Source: Mastigias papua
Taxonomy: Eukaryota > Cnidaria > Scyphozoa > Rhizostomeae > Mastigiidae
NCBI GenBank assembly: GCA_964019165.1
Contig: OZ025282.1
Coordinates: 10,886,229-10,950,228, forward strand
DNA: 64,000 nucleotides
Direction: 5' to 3'
The notes under the pieces were generated by a model, which did not search any database, was not told the origin of the DNA, and was given only the letters and a program-made list of their open reading frames with translations. The translations under genes and the position numbers were made by a program. How positions within the stretch are numbered: position 1 is the first letter of the stretch; the number at the start of each line of letters is the position of its first letter. Positions 26,501 through 38,789 of the stretch are shown one piece after another.

Positions 26501-27524
26501 ATGACGCTAGAAGCACAAGTTAAGTATATCTATCTATAACTTTAAATTGGTTACCTTACAAAGTTTCTAGCTAAGTTTTATTTCTGTGATTTAAACCTTG
26601 TGATGGTCGTTTTACTACTATCGATGTCACTCATTTCTTGTAAACACAAACATTTTCTGCTAACCTTGCACTCATGACCAATCATTGTGACATTGGCGAG
26701 AATAATTTGCCCTAAGGCATACATTTGATAAATGCTAAACAAATCCATATCATACTCAATACATGGTTGAATATTAAACTAGATTAAATGTATAATTTAC
26801 CTTTTACTGTAACTTTATCTAACAGTTATAACTAGGTTGAATAACTAGCAGATTTCAAAGCAGTTTAACGAAGAGTACTCTCACTATTTCATTTCTTCAA
26901 CTGATTATGCTCTACCTAGTATCGTTGAAATAACATGCGTAATAAAACTTTCCAAGGTTGTTGATCCCAACTACAACTTATCTCTCTATTCATCTTTCTA
27001 TTCTTTAACAAGTTTTAATCATTTGCTGCATAATGTCAGTTTGATGAATTAGACATCTACCGCATAAGTATTAAAGTCATACAAATTTAGCCCTCCCCTC
27101 CCCCTCTCCCCTCCCCCCCTCAAGAACTCTTTGCTAATACACACAGGCATAGAACTCTTAATTGATGCACACAGGGATAGCTGGATATGATCTTAACCAT
27201 GATATCACATGATGGTTTTCAGAGACACATTTGTAAAACGGAGAAAAATGGTTTATATCTATTAGCGTGTTCTACTTACATAAAAGTTGCAAGTTACTCC
27301 TCTACCCAGTGATTTACTTTTTCACTATTCAGTGCATTTAAAAAATTCGCTCGTGAAAGGCCATTGTTTTACTTTGTACCGAATCAACAGAGACATCAGA
27401 TTGCAGTTTAACTTAAAAAGTACCCTTTGTACTCACCATTCGGCAAATCATTTTCTAATTCACAATGGACCATATTCTGCACCGACAGGCCAAAACAAAT
27501 CAACACGAAGACAAAGTTATTCAT
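20557..27524 (-). CDS. Secreted Thr/Ser/Pro-rich protein with two ShKT domains (six exons)
   Basis: I assembled this gene from splice sites. Exons on the minus strand are 27524-27437, 25020-24946, 23961-23614, 22616-22503, 21336-21208 and 20672-20557, giving 289 codons plus TGA. Every intron is phase 1 with GT-AG borders, and all joins keep the frame. Exon 1 encodes a signal peptide (MNNFVFVLICFGLSVQ...VHC). Exons 2-4 form an acidic then Thr/Ser/Pro/Gln-rich, mucin-like stalk that is probably O-glycosylated. Exon 4 holds a duplicated 15-residue unit containing ELPRTTASL. Exon 5 is a complete six-cysteine ShKT domain ending CEQSCGLC. Exon 6 is a second ShKT domain whose last cysteine is the last residue (CKKTCKGC, then stop). 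ShKT domains occur in ion-channel-blocking peptides but also in many metalloproteases, oxidases and matrix proteins, so a toxin role cannot be inferred. The exon 3 donor (GTGAAT) is the weakest site. Additional exons in the introns cannot be excluded. Confidence 0.82.
21870..22160. repeat. Dispersed repeat copy in ShKT gene intron
   Basis: The segment around 21950-22060 (containing GTGTTGCCACCAGGTACCCA and then TTGCTGCTGGATGGACAGTG) is a diverged copy of 52340-52460 (TGTTACCACCAAGTACCCA, TTGCCACTGGAGAGACAATG), in the same orientation. It is GC-richer than its surroundings and lies inside the intron between ShKT exons 4 and 5. A SINE-like origin is possible, but no tRNA-like head or tail was identified. 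Confidence 0.5.
24340..24440 (+). repeat. Possible tRNA-derived SINE relic
   Basis: GAATGAGCTTGCATAGTCATG followed by AGACCCAGGTTCAAATGTTGG resembles the anticodon-to-TpsiC part of a tRNA. GGTTCAAAT is close to the RNA polymerase III B box (GGTTCRANNC). It lies in an intron of the ShKT gene. No acceptor-stem pairing is evident, so a functional tRNA gene is unlikely. Confidence 0.35.
26370..26645. repeat. Diverged tandem duplication in the first ShKT intron
   Basis: Two adjacent segments of about 110 bases (near 26371-26480 and 26524-26635) share the order CTATATCTTTAAA, TGATTATCTTAC or TGGTTACCTTAC, GTGATTTAARCCTTGTGAT, and a GTC.TTTTAACAAC-like tail. They appear to be an old tandem duplication of non-coding DNA. 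Confidence 0.5.
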
Positions 27525-27616
27525 ATTGGATGATGTGTTAATACTTGATTCCCCCGTAATGTTACTGTGTTTCTCTCCTTCTGCAGCTGCAAGTTTCTGA
27601 ATAAGTGGCGAAATGA

Positions 27617-27630
27617 CCCAATTTATAAAC
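27617..27630 (-). promoter_or_regulatory. Candidate TATA box of the ShKT gene
   Basis: On the minus strand TTTATAAATTGGG lies about 95 bases upstream of the ATG at 27524, which would leave a 5' leader of about 65 bases. The position fits a core promoter, but TATA-like strings are common in this AT-rich DNA. Confidence 0.35.
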
Positions 27631-29300
27631 CAGAATATGAGGCCTGGAGCAAGATTTACGTCACCATTGCTATAGGCAAAGGAAGCTTAGATTAACAGAT
27701 GTGACTATCTTTCCTCGGCGTCATGGACTCTGATTTGTTCATCAGCGCGTGGATTTATGATTATTGGGGATTGTTCATCATCCATAGATTAATGATTTTA
27801 ATACATTATTCATAACATATAATAAATACATCATATTACATTGGCATGACAGTTAATGTTACTTCATACGTACTGAATTCCTTGAAAATTATTTCTCAAT
27901 TGCTAAGCTAGTTTGTCCACAGGAATGCAAATTTCTTTTAGAGTAGATAGACTTCCTGTAAGCAAATAAGATAATTTGAAGTTAATGACAACCAGTCAAT
28001 TTTCAAATATTTTGAAACGCTACTGGATCAATTTGAAGATAAAGATATATACTGCTATCAAAGTAGTATCTAAAGAATGTATTTGCTTGGAAAAGAGCAA
28101 GGGAGAGGATGTGAGTGGAGAAGAGGAGAGGAGATGAGGGAAGAGGAGGAAAGAAGACAGAAAGGGAGAAGAAGGGAAGACAATTAGAGCTTGAATATCC
28201 TATTTTTAGCAAAAAATCAGCAATTTCAAATTTATTAGCTATATCTCTTGTATATGATACAGTTCAAGTGATAACATCAGCTTACCTTTGCTTGCAATAA
28301 TTGCGAGCATGAAAATACGGTCAAAATCCCTTAATTGACACCATCCCACACTGGATACTGAATACAGTTTAAAAGCAGCGAATCTCAGCTGATTCATACA
28401 ATTGCCATTCAATGTACGCCATTGATGCAATTAATATAATGCGAAACAGAAGAAACATCCAGTAGATGATACTCTTTGACCTTTATAACAATGTCCACAA
28501 ATAGTTTGCTATATAAAACAGATACAAAAAATTGTTTCCAATTTTCTCCCGGTCCAGATAACCTCGATTGTGTTTTTCCAAGCTTTCAGTCTTTGAAAGC
28601 TCTTTCCCAAGGTACTGCAAGAGCTCATGGAATACTTCCCTAAGGATTTAGTTATTGTTTTTATTACTTCTAATTGAATTACGTTCTACTGGGTCCGAAT
28701 TTTTAAACATTTTTTGACAAAAATAGGACATAAAGTAATACTTAAAGCAGTGGAGATTTGCACATTTGTACTAATTTAGAAAATGGCGATTTAGCCAGCT
28801 TCATCTATACGCTTTCCACATGTCCTATGCAGGATGACTGTTCGGCTTCTTTGTCTTGACAATAAAGAATCTGTAATAGAATATCGATCTCCTTGTATAC
28901 AATTCTCAAACGCTTACGCTGACCGTAACCATTTGTCCATTTAACAATATTTGGTTCAAATTATAAATAATGCTTGGAACAGAAAATGTTACTTTTCTCG
29001 GGTACACATGTTTGGTTTATGATAATCTATTGAAGATCAGCCCAAGCTGGATAGCCAGCAGCCGTGATATTTATATATATTTCACATGTTCATATTATAT
29101 ATATCATATTTTATATTTGATTTGTTTAGGGAGGGTTCCCCTTCAAAGGAAGTTGTTTTATCTCCAAAACTATTAGCTTATACGCTGATTTAAAAGTGAC
29201 TGTAAGGTATCACTAAACAAATTACTTCATTACAGCTAACTTTAGTGAGGTAGAGCCTATCTATTGCCAAAATTCCATTTATTGCAGGAAAAATACCTGC
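27631..29300. other. Intergenic DNA
   Basis: No gene is supported. A purine-rich GGGAGAGGA/GAAGAGGAGAGG stretch at about 28100-28180 is low-complexity. Confidence 0.4.
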
Positions 29301-29305
29301 TAGAC

Positions 29306-29420
29306 ATGCAAAGGGACTGCAAAGGGACTGCAAAGGGACTGCAAAGGGACTGCAAAGGGACTGCAAAGGGACTGCAAAGGGACTGCAAAGGGACTGCAAA
29401 GGGACTGCAAAGGGACTGCA
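29306..29420. repeat. 11-bp minisatellite
   Basis: About ten near-perfect head-to-tail copies of GGGACTGCAAA. Because 11 is not a multiple of three, the array is open in all three minus-strand frames (reading SLCSPFAVPLQ). Those frames are not genes. Confidence 0.95.
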
Positions 29421-31276
29421 GAGGAATTTGAAACATATTGTACTGATGTCTTCGTTTTGTTTCCCTGTTGCTGAAAGTTCCTGTATATCAAGACTCTTGT
29501 ACTTACTTATACGTGTAAGTGAATAAATATTAGTTTCAATACTCTCATACTTTTAGCTATGAGATAGTTAGCTACAAGCTATTATGACAAGAAAAAGCTA
29601 AAATTTTTAGCTTTGAACCCATTGACATATAGGAAAAAATGTTTATGTTCTTACGCTTTTTCTGATAAGAAATAATCTGCGTGTTACCAAGGACACTTGT
29701 CAATGGTGCCCTCTTTAAACTCCATTCTTTACTTACTTCAGAGGTCATTACTAGTATTGTTGGAAGTAAGGGCTATCAGAGTAAAAGCAAAATTGTCTAG
29801 TAACTTATGCGAAGTTCAACATTCATTTGGCACTATGATTCCAAGGGAAGCATGCTGTAATAGGAGTGTACCTTAGAAAAACTATCATTGTTGACCTATC
29901 CTCTGGACACGCAATCAAATAACCCAGAGAACGACCGTAAGAATGAGAAAGAATAACGCAGGTGAAAATTTGAATTATATATCAAAGTGCTTCAGGCTAA
30001 GCGAAGGTCTGCAACATCAGGATTGAAATGTCATGCGATGCAAATGTCTTAATATAGAAAGTACAAAGTCATGACGGAGTGCTTGGAATCAATAAAAAGA
30101 GAGGGTCTTTGTTCCCTAGAATTTTAGTGGATTGTATAGTACAGCCGTCCTTCTTATCCACAAATCATTGTGTATGAAGTTATTTTAGTATTTTTGATTT
30201 CTAATGATCATATCAAATAAAGCCTGAAGGAATCCCCACACAATGAGACACTAACGAAGAACAATATAATGATTATCAGTATTGATAAAAAGTGACTACG
30301 TTTTCGTTACTTAAATGGTTTCTGAAGCTTCTATTTCAAAAGAAGGATCTATGTGTCATAATGTTTCAATCCATTACTTTTATTGACGACTTTTAACATC
30401 GTAGCAAACTATAAGGTTTTGTTTATGTCCTTTCATCAAGCCAAAGAATCTGGGCATTCTGCTTAGATGTCAGTATGCATGAACTGCGCTTTCGATTGTT
30501 TGTATCGTAAAAATGGGTGAATAATGTAATATTCGGAAATCTGCAGCCTGTGAATATAATTAATAGGATTGGACAACTTTCAGATGCTTAGACTTTAAGT
30601 GTAGTCTGTCGGTGACAGGTTTAAAGCTGAATCAATTTACATGAATTACTAAGAAGGAAGAATCAATGAATCAAGAAACACAGAGTTGAAAGATCACCTA
30701 GTTTTTCAATTGATACCTAGGGCAAAAACTGACCACAAACATTTAACTCTATCAAACTTTAAGTCCACAGGATATTAGCAGCATTGTTTGCCATTTTGGT
30801 ATTTATTTGGAACTTGCAAACGCCCACCATAATATCGACTTACGTCTTGGATTAATTAAAAACAATGGAACATGATGATGGAAAAGTGGTTAACGAACAC
30901 GCCGAACTGTAACTAGTGAAGTAATCTTGTAAAAATCCCTTTGAACACTTTAATGATTTTAGTTTCAAAATTTCATGAAAAAGCCAACTCGTAGAGATTT
31001 TATTATGTATGGTCATCTAGGGGGAAATTTTGAAAATGGATCATTCAATGATCCCCAATAATTCTATTCTCTTTGCAACACCTACCCAAGGTCACTTCGT
31101 AGAGTACCAATTACTATGTTTGATGTAACCATTTTGACTACCAAATAAACATAGTTGTTATCTATTCGATATGAGCACATTTGATGCCATTTAAAATCTA
31201 GTATGTACCGGTAACCTAGCACCTACTGCATCTTCTTATGACAAGTTCAATAGAAAACCACACATTTTTTTGTTTT
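29421..31276. other. Intergenic DNA, no supported gene
   Basis: AT-rich sequence without recognisable coding, RNA or repeat structure. Confidence 0.4.
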
Positions 31277-31480
31277 GTACCAGTTTGGCTTGTGTGAGTA
31301 AGAGACTATTGCAATCCTTTGACAATTGTACCAGTTTGGCTTATGTATGTCAGAGAATATTGCAATCTTTTGACAATTGTACCAGTTTGGCTTATGTATA
31401 TCACAGAATATTGCAATTTTTTGACAATTGTACCAGTTTGGCTTATATATATCAGAGAATAGATTATAATTCCTTATATA
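31277..31480. repeat. 51-bp minisatellite, four copies
   Basis: Units start at 31277, 31328, 31379 and 31430, each beginning GTACCAGTTTGGCTT and ending TTTGACAATT. The last copy is incomplete and diverged. The 51-bp period keeps both a plus and a minus frame open, the minus frame giving a 17-residue repeat (KPNWYNCQKIAIF). No start context, signal or flanking exon supports translation. Confidence 0.9.
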
Positions 31481-32613
31481 ATACCGTTTTGCAGTAGGTA
31501 TAATCATGATTGAAACTTAAGTTTATTTTCAAATTTACTACACACAATTATAAACCTCACAATCTCTAGGTAGCTCACAATTGGTTCTGCCGTTATAAGT
31601 GAAAATATAAATACAACACAAGTAATAATAACAAGAATAAAAGTTACCAGATATAGATGGCATAATTTGATAAATAAAAGCTCTTGATTGCTTCACTCTT
31701 TCATTCGTTTGCAAAACATATAATGCTTTCCTTGCTTAAAAAATTTGACTACTGCAAGCCAAACGAAACTGAAATCCATGTTACCTACAGTGAGAAAAGA
31801 TTGCTAGAATGGTGTCTTTCCACATTTCTTTATAAAGGTAATGTCTATAGAAAGTGCTCTTCAGCTCATCGATACTGAAAATGGGTTCACTGTATGACAC
31901 TGATTATGACTCACTTACCAACTACCCCTAGCAGAATCTCGAACAAGTTGTCAACAGTCATGAGATTGCTTGGATGCAGGTTTTACACCAGGCTAATCAA
32001 AGAGAGTATTTTCGAGTGAACTTTTTCTAATTGAGTTCATTTTGATAGCCAGAGCGATCATAAAAACATGTTCAAAACCTTTAAAAACTTGAGAAGCTTT
32101 TCCAAGCTGCTGAAGATTTTGAATATGTTTTTGTGGTCAATCCAGTCATCAAGTTCATCATTAAGCCGCGCTTATCAAGAGAATTCATTTTATGAGCGAA
32201 ATCATACAATGCTCCTGAGCTTAGGCAACAAAAGGTGCGCCATAATCAAAATGTTTCAACTAAACTTCTCCTTTTATTCATATAAATATTTGCAAAACAG
32301 ACAGTTACAGAAACGATACTGGTCATAGGGAGCATGGAATTACATAGCCACCCTGTGGCCATTACATAGAAGATAAGAACACAAGTAAACACAAGCAAAT
32401 AAGTAAATGAAAGGATTATTCACCCGTTACGCAACTCCTCCACCAGGGAGGGAGGGCACCTCAAAATAGACAGAATTTCAAATTCACATTTAGGGCCATG
32501 CTAAGAATGTTATTAAAAAATTATTCAGCTTAATTGTTATGGCATTGAAACCTATTGTTACTAAGTAAATGATTTTAAAAGCAAAACATGAAAACGATAT
32601 AAAAGAACGAAAC
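31481..32613. other. Intergenic DNA, no supported gene
   Basis: Open frames at 31684-31878 and 32068-32328 show no domain. Nothing else is recognised. Confidence 0.4.
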
Positions 32614-32615
32614 TA

Positions 32616-33070
32616 CACGCTTTTTTTATAAGGAACCACTTTATAAGGAACCTACATGTAGAAGGCCGAAATATTTAAAGAACTTATACTACTAAAGGAA
32701 AAATCCCTAAGGAACTTTTCATTTTCAAAATCCGAGTGCTGTACTCAGATGCAAGTGAAGATTACATTACATTGGATGATATCAATGGAATAAATATGAT
32801 ACTTCTTGATTGAAATTATGCTTTTGCGTATATAAAACTTATTTCCTGCCGCATTTGTGCTTTTGAGCTTGAGTTCTAGCCAGAATTAAAGGTAAAAGTA
32901 AGAATTTCAGTGCTTTTATAGTGTCTGTGCCACGTTGTGCACTCTATGTGCAGTGAAAATTAAGGAACTATTAAGGAACTTTTAGTACTAGAATTTGATA
33001 AAAAGAGGTCCGAAAATAAGGAACTTTTAGAACTAGGCCTTTAGCTAGGTTCCTTATAAAAAACAGCGTG
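32616..33070. mobile_element. MITE with TA target duplication (copy 1)
   Basis: The left end reads TA|CACGCTTTTTTTATAAGG and then AACC. The right end is the reverse complement, giving CACGCTGTTTTTTATAAGG and then AACC|TA-flanked. TA at 32614-32615 and at 33071-33072 would be the duplicated target, as for Tc1/mariner-type elements. The roughly 455-bp interior is non-coding and repeats short AAGGAACTTTT motifs. Related copies lie at 37900-38244 and near 40930-41054. Confidence 0.7.
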
Positions 33071-33072
33071 TA

Positions 33073-34490
33073 CAATTGTGAAAATATACCTAGAGCAGGA
33101 ACAGAAAGGAGAATTTCACCTACTAACATAGCACACAAAGGTGCCTTCTGAATAAGCTAACAAGGGGGCTGTGCTATAGGCCATTCTATGGATCATGCCC
33201 ATGACTGCACCCTATATTTCATTCTAAATTATTCAAATTGGAATATGTACCAGGTGATACAAAAGATATACAGAAATGATGTAAAATATACAAAAAACCG
33301 TAGGAAAAGATCGGCTCGTGCTACAAACAATGAGGTCTACACACTACCATACGATCAGTGGAAAGGGACTGAGCTCCCATCGAGCCTTATTTAACGGCAC
33401 CCCCGATAGTACACTATATTTATCACAAAGAACATTTGTTTCATTGCATTTGAGTATGATTCAGGCCTACTCCACGACTAGTCTCACCAGCAGTTCATCT
33501 TTAATTTAAAGGATATCTCATCAAAATATTTTCTGCCTGGCTCATAGTTGGAATAGCCCATTTGAAACGCAAGTAGAAAATTGAAACTTGTCCAAAAATT
33601 ATTTTCTCATTGAATCGCAGTCATAGACACTTCTTTCAAGAATGCAACCTACATTTTACAGTCTCACTGCTATTCTAAATATCAAATCTATGAACTTGGT
33701 TTGAGAGCTGGCGGATCTGCCCTAACGTTCTTGAGTTTATCGGTGCAATTAAGCTGGCATGTCAGCCTCGCTCGCAAACTACTTCTGTCGAAAGAAAAGG
33801 TCGAATCATATTGACATGGCCTCCATGTAATTCATCTATGTGGTTTTGTTGATTTGAAAGGCACCGTAACCAAAATAATGCAATAATAGGGTAATATGTA
33901 TAAAGGATGACTTCCTTGTTTTTTACTCTTTATCATTCTCTCTAATGATTTATACCTCTCAAACAGGCTACTCAAAATAGGATATAACGACATTTTTGAA
34001 TCAGTTGAGTGTCATTGCTTACGAAAGAATAATGGTCTTTGGCAGAAAAATTCTAAAAAATATCATAAAGTCGATTGCATTGTTCTCTAGAGATGTGATT
34101 GCTAGTAATTTTAGAACGGCCTAACGTTAGGAAGTGCATGCCTTGTTTTAGAACACAATGGAAATCCCTCTATTGTCTCATTTCAATACAACAGCATTTT
34201 GTGACATAAGAACAGTCTATAAAATTTATAAAAAAAGTAGTTTTCTAAAAACAATTTAGCTATTAATTTCAGCCGAATCATCTAATGTGATGTATTAGCA
34301 ATGATTCATTGGCAACGTTCCTTTTCTAAGGAAGGAGAATCGACCATGTAAATAGCAGAATGCATTGTCAAGATAGCACTAGTCCATGTCATAGCTATCG
34401 AACAAAATTGTTGAAGAAAACTGTTTTCATTTGGGAATTTGGACTTATCAAATTAAATTTGTTTCATATGCTTTAGCAGTTCACTTAATC
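33073..34490. other. Intergenic DNA, no supported gene
   Basis: No recognisable gene or repeat. Open frames at 33188-33509 lack motifs. Confidence 0.4.
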
Positions 34491-34494
34491 AGCA

Positions 34495-34565
34495 AGTAGA
34501 TGGTTGGCTAGGGCTTAACTCCCGCAGCAAGGAAGGTTGCTGGTTCGAGGCATAGCATATCACAC
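34495..34565 (+). repeat. Possible tRNA-like SINE head
   Basis: GTTGGCTAGGGCTTAACTCC followed by CGCAGCAAGGAAGG and TTGCTGGTTCGAGGC contains an exact polymerase III B-box pattern (GGTTCGAGGC) about 35 bases after an A-box-like TGGCTAGGG. It could be the tRNA-derived head of a SINE whose tail is the GAT array that follows, but stem pairing is poor and the extent is uncertain. Confidence 0.35.
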
Positions 34566-34727
34566 AGGTTTGCAGCATTAGGAAGAGAAAGACGGGGAGA
34601 AAGGAACTAATAGCCCTGCATCATTACACCTGCTGCAATACAGTTCCACTCTTCTATGAGACAATATAATAACAACGATGTACAAATAATGCTAATATCG
34701 TAATGCCATGATTTAATGATATCGATA

Positions 34728-35265
34728 ATGGTAATGATGATGATGATGATGATGGTGTTGAAAATGATGATAATAATGGTGGCAATGATGATGATGTTGA
34801 TGATAATGATGATGTTGATTATAATGATGATGACGATGATAATAATGATAATGATGGTGATGATGATGATGATGATGTTGATGATAATGATGATGTTGAT
34901 TGCTAGCCCATGGTTGGAGAGACCTCCTCGTGGTGGCAAGCGGGCACAGAGAGACTCTGCCCTTAAGTTGATAGTGATTCATTTCGCGAAGATTCAGAAT
35001 TGGGGCAGACGTTGACGACCTGTGGCAAACTGTCCAACCAAGCCCCTTCAGTGAAAGTCAGGCACAGCAGCTTCAGGCTGCAATTCTGATAAGTAACTGT
35101 TGGGGTAACAAAGTGGATTGAGTGTAGCCGACTCAATCACCTCTTCTAAACAATTTGAAGGTGACACTGACCCCAGGGTCAGCCTAGGCCCCGTAAGGGG
35201 CGTACAGGAAAAGACAGACAGACAGATAATGATGATGATGATAATGATGATGATGTTGATTATAA

Positions 35266-35334
<69 letters not shown>

Positions 35335-35394
35335 GTTGGAGACCTCAGGGTTAGCCTAGGCCCCGTAAGGGGCGTACAGGAAAAGAGAGAGAGA

Positions 35395-35446
<52 letters not shown>

Positions 35447-35505
35447 TTGATGATAATGATGATGTTGATTATCATGATGATGACGATGATGATAATGATG
35501 GTGAT
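34728..35505. repeat. Composite (GAT)n arrays with two SINE-like units
   Basis: Three GAT-rich arrays (about 34728-34900, 35229-35333 and 35395-35505) alternate with a 320-bp unit (34908-35228) and an internally deleted 60-bp version of it (35331-35394). Both units start with ATGGTTGGAGA..CCTC and end with the same 40-bp block (35175-35214 and 35347-35386, one mismatch), which contains GCCTAGGCCCCGTAAGGGGC. The pattern suggests repeated insertion or slippage-mediated duplication of a SINE with a GAT tail. Poly-Asp, poly-Met and poly-Ile frames here are artefacts. Confidence 0.8.
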
Positions 35506-37899
35506 AAAGAAGAGAAAAACCAGTTCTGTATTAGTTAAGGAAAGTACAGTAGACTTCTTGGAGAATAACAAAGTTCCAAAGATATCGTGAGAATACAAAA
35601 CATTTGTACAATGTTACTAGATCAATAATGGTCGTGATGTTCAAGATATAACAACAAAAAAAGACGAGATTGACAATAGTGACAATACTAACGATTATAT
35701 ACAAAATTCATTTTATTTCTAAATTCCCTATATACAATTGAGCATCTCACTTTTGCACTTACCTATAGCTACAATATTTGGATGTTTATGCATTAAGATA
35801 ATAAAAAGACGAATGTAAAGTAATTTACTAAATTCTATGAAACTGCACATCAATACGGCAATTGAAACAGGTTTATACGTAATACTCTTATGATGGCATC
35901 TACTAGCCGCCATTACAATGATAAACTGAATGAATGAAAATACAGGTGCCTTCATAAACTATGTTTCTTGTCACTCGACAGCTTCGATTTTAACTTTCGA
36001 TTCTACATAGAAGAATTCATTTTCGTTATTTATTTTGATGGAACCGTGGGTGAGACTTTAGAGTAGAAAGAAATCACAAAGATAAACAAAGTAGAGTTCA
36101 GGGAGAGGCAAAAATATTCGACGACGCCACTTAACAGTTCATTCTATTTATTACTGAATTTGGAGCATTTGCGGCCCTCTAAAGTAACTACGTTTTCTAT
36201 GACAATAACTACCTACCGAACAATCTGGGTTGTTCCTGTCATTGTTTCAAGAACTATAGCACAAAAATATTGCCTGTCTTAAACAAGAATCCAAGCAAAA
36301 TACAAAATGATAAAAGACCTATAATAACATTTATTGTATTGTTATGTATAACAATATGTTGAATGTAAACGAGAAGAACTTAAAACTACAGGATACGGTG
36401 TGATCACAACCACAACAACATTATGTCTTTGAAATCCTATAATCTCAGCTTGCTTTTATCGACATAACTTGAGGTAGCTAGTGAACACCTACTTTGATAT
36501 TTCGGGAATTTGAGGCTTAATAGCAAAAGTGCACTAAAGTAACGTCAAAGTTATGCTTATTATTTCTAATCATGTAGCCACCTGGATATATAGTACATTT
36601 CTCGTGTTCCCCATGGAGTCAAATAGAGCGTTGTTCCACCTGCCAACAAATATTGTGCTCTCAAATGAACTTCCTATACACATAACTGAATCATTTTCAA
36701 TTATGCTGTATACTCTTCTTGCTCATTTTTAACCCACATAAGCCTATAATAGTGAAAGACGCAAACTAACTAACATTACTTTTGTAAGAACATACTTTCT
36801 GGAATCCGCGTTCTTTATATGAAAGTTGTCTTTCGCTCAGTACTGAAACTGTTTATAGCCTTTTCATGATTTCAGTACTGAACCGTTCTCAAGACTGTCT
36901 TAGCAAGAATATTCTAGTATGTGTAGTTCTGTAGTGTTACACCGACAGACAGGCACCAACACAAACATAATGAAATACGTAGATTTTCATAGGATATCCA
37001 ATCAAATTAAGCAAAAGGTATGATAGGCTTGTGCGATTGGAATTTCAACTGTTTACAATCTTATCAACTTTTATAAGTCTCAGAAATCTATTACCGACCT
37101 TTCTTAACTTTTTGAGCAGACGAGTACTGTCTTTTTGTAAACCATTATCTTATAACAAAATCGTGCACCAACGCTTGGTGTGCCAAAAAATAAGGACACA
37201 GTTAGACTATGTTAAGCCTCACATGGACAATTAATAGAGATTTTCACAAGCACCCAACAATCTGCATTTATTACTTGAAGTAAAAGCCGCAGGGCCAAAT
37301 GTCTTAGAAGTCAAATATTTGCAAAAAAGTCCCTATATCACGGAAAAGCGGGAACATTCTTTTAGCATACTGAAAGCTTAAAAAGAGTCCTTTTTGAATT
37401 AGAACAACTTTAAGAACATTTGAGTATAAAATTATCAAACATTTAAGAACATTGAGCCTTAGCAAAAGTCACCTGGCTCCTATAAAATGTGGTGTACCCA
37501 TGTGATTTTCGGTTTTGGGCAAATCAGTATCAGTCAAAAATTTACTAGATTACGCAGCAATATTTTCCAGTTAAATGATCAAAGTACTATATTTTCAACT
37601 GAAATGATGCAGGACGGTAGAAGTCTAGGACTGTAGACCCAGGAAATTACTGTAGACCATGCCTTTCAAACTCTCGCAAATGCAAAGGAACACCACATTT
37701 GCAACATTTTCCTCTAATATTTTAATGTGCATCAGCTTTGCCCGCCCCTCCCAGTAATTCTACAACATTTTAGGAAAATCCTATGCACCATGTGCTAGAA
37801 ATCTGGGGGTCTATATCCCCATTCCGCATTGGGTACGCCACTGCAGGCTACTACGGCCTCCTTCTCCAGCTTCAGTCGTGAACCCCAATACATGTAAAT
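35506..37899. other. Intergenic DNA
   Basis: No gene is supported. A repeat-like segment at about 37640-37850 ends in GGGTACGCCACTGCAGG, a phrase typical of dispersed repeats in invertebrate genomes. Confidence 0.4.
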
Positions 37900-38244
37900 G
37901 TCGTTTTATAAGAAACGTTTAGCTTAAACCTTAAGAGACCTTTAGAATTACAAGGAAACAGCTATGGAACTTTAGAAAGTTCTGTACCACCTTTCACAGT
38001 TCTGGAAATACGTTTTTCCTCCAAGGATATAAAAGTGTCCACTACAGTATGTTTTATGTGCGTAAAAGCCAATAATCCCTATATGCATTACAAAAGACAG
38101 TTTTTTACATTTATTTTTGTTTTCACTGCTATTTTTTTCAGAAAGATAAAAAACTTGTAAGAAACGTTTGAAACTAAAATGTGGCTAGAAATTACGAGAC
38201 GTTTACAACTAGGCCTTGCTCTAGGTTTTCTATAAAAAAACGTC
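37900..38244. mobile_element. MITE copy 2, related to the 32.6-kb copy
   Basis: The right end read inward (GACGTTTTTTTATAGAAAAC followed by CTAGAGCAAGGCCTAGTTGT) matches the right end of the 32.6-kb copy (TTTTTTATAAGGAACC, CTAGCTAAAGGCCTAGTTCT). The left end GTCGTTTTATAAGAAACG is a diverged partner. The interior is non-coding and contains repeated AAGAAACGTTT and GAAAGTTCT motifs. The target duplication is not clear. Confidence 0.55.
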
Positions 38245-38789
38245 TATCTGTGTTTAGTAGCACTATTTCCCAACTTGTTTTGGTATTTGAAATTTGGTTC
38301 CTTATAAACAGGTTCCTTAAAAGGTATGTATATTCAATATGTGGCAACAGATCATAACACAGTACACTCTACAATTAGATCAAACTGACTTTTTCGAATT
38401 GTGGAGGAAAGGGTGCTTCTGGTGTTTCCCATTTCTACTTCCACACACTCACTCATTCACTCTACTAATTCTAAACTTCTAGAGGGGCACCAACAAGCGA
38501 TAGGGGCAATGTTCAGAAAAGTTCATCGGAACAAATAGAACGGGGTATCACTTATATATCTTTGATTAGTCCACGTGGATAACTGTATCTCACGTAAGCC
38601 AATTGATAAGCAAGGAACAAAGTCAATCGAAAGGGTCTGTGTCAGTTTCATCATGCCTTCTGAGATAAACAAGCAAATGGGGGGGGGGGCTATAAAAAAG
38701 GGCGAAATAGAATACCTACGTTGTATTCATCCACCTTTCTACATTTTCCTCAACTGAAAACTGCACTGGGATAACAATTACCCTTCAAA

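Noticed and set aside
29190..29491. Overlapping SLCSPFAVPLQ repeat frames
   Set aside because: An 11-bp tandem repeat read in three frames.
34495..34565. Functional tRNA gene
   Set aside because: A B box is present, but acceptor and anticodon stems do not pair convincingly; kept only as a possible SINE head.
34607..35598. Poly-Asp, poly-Met and poly-Ile frames
   Set aside because: Translations of GAT repeats.
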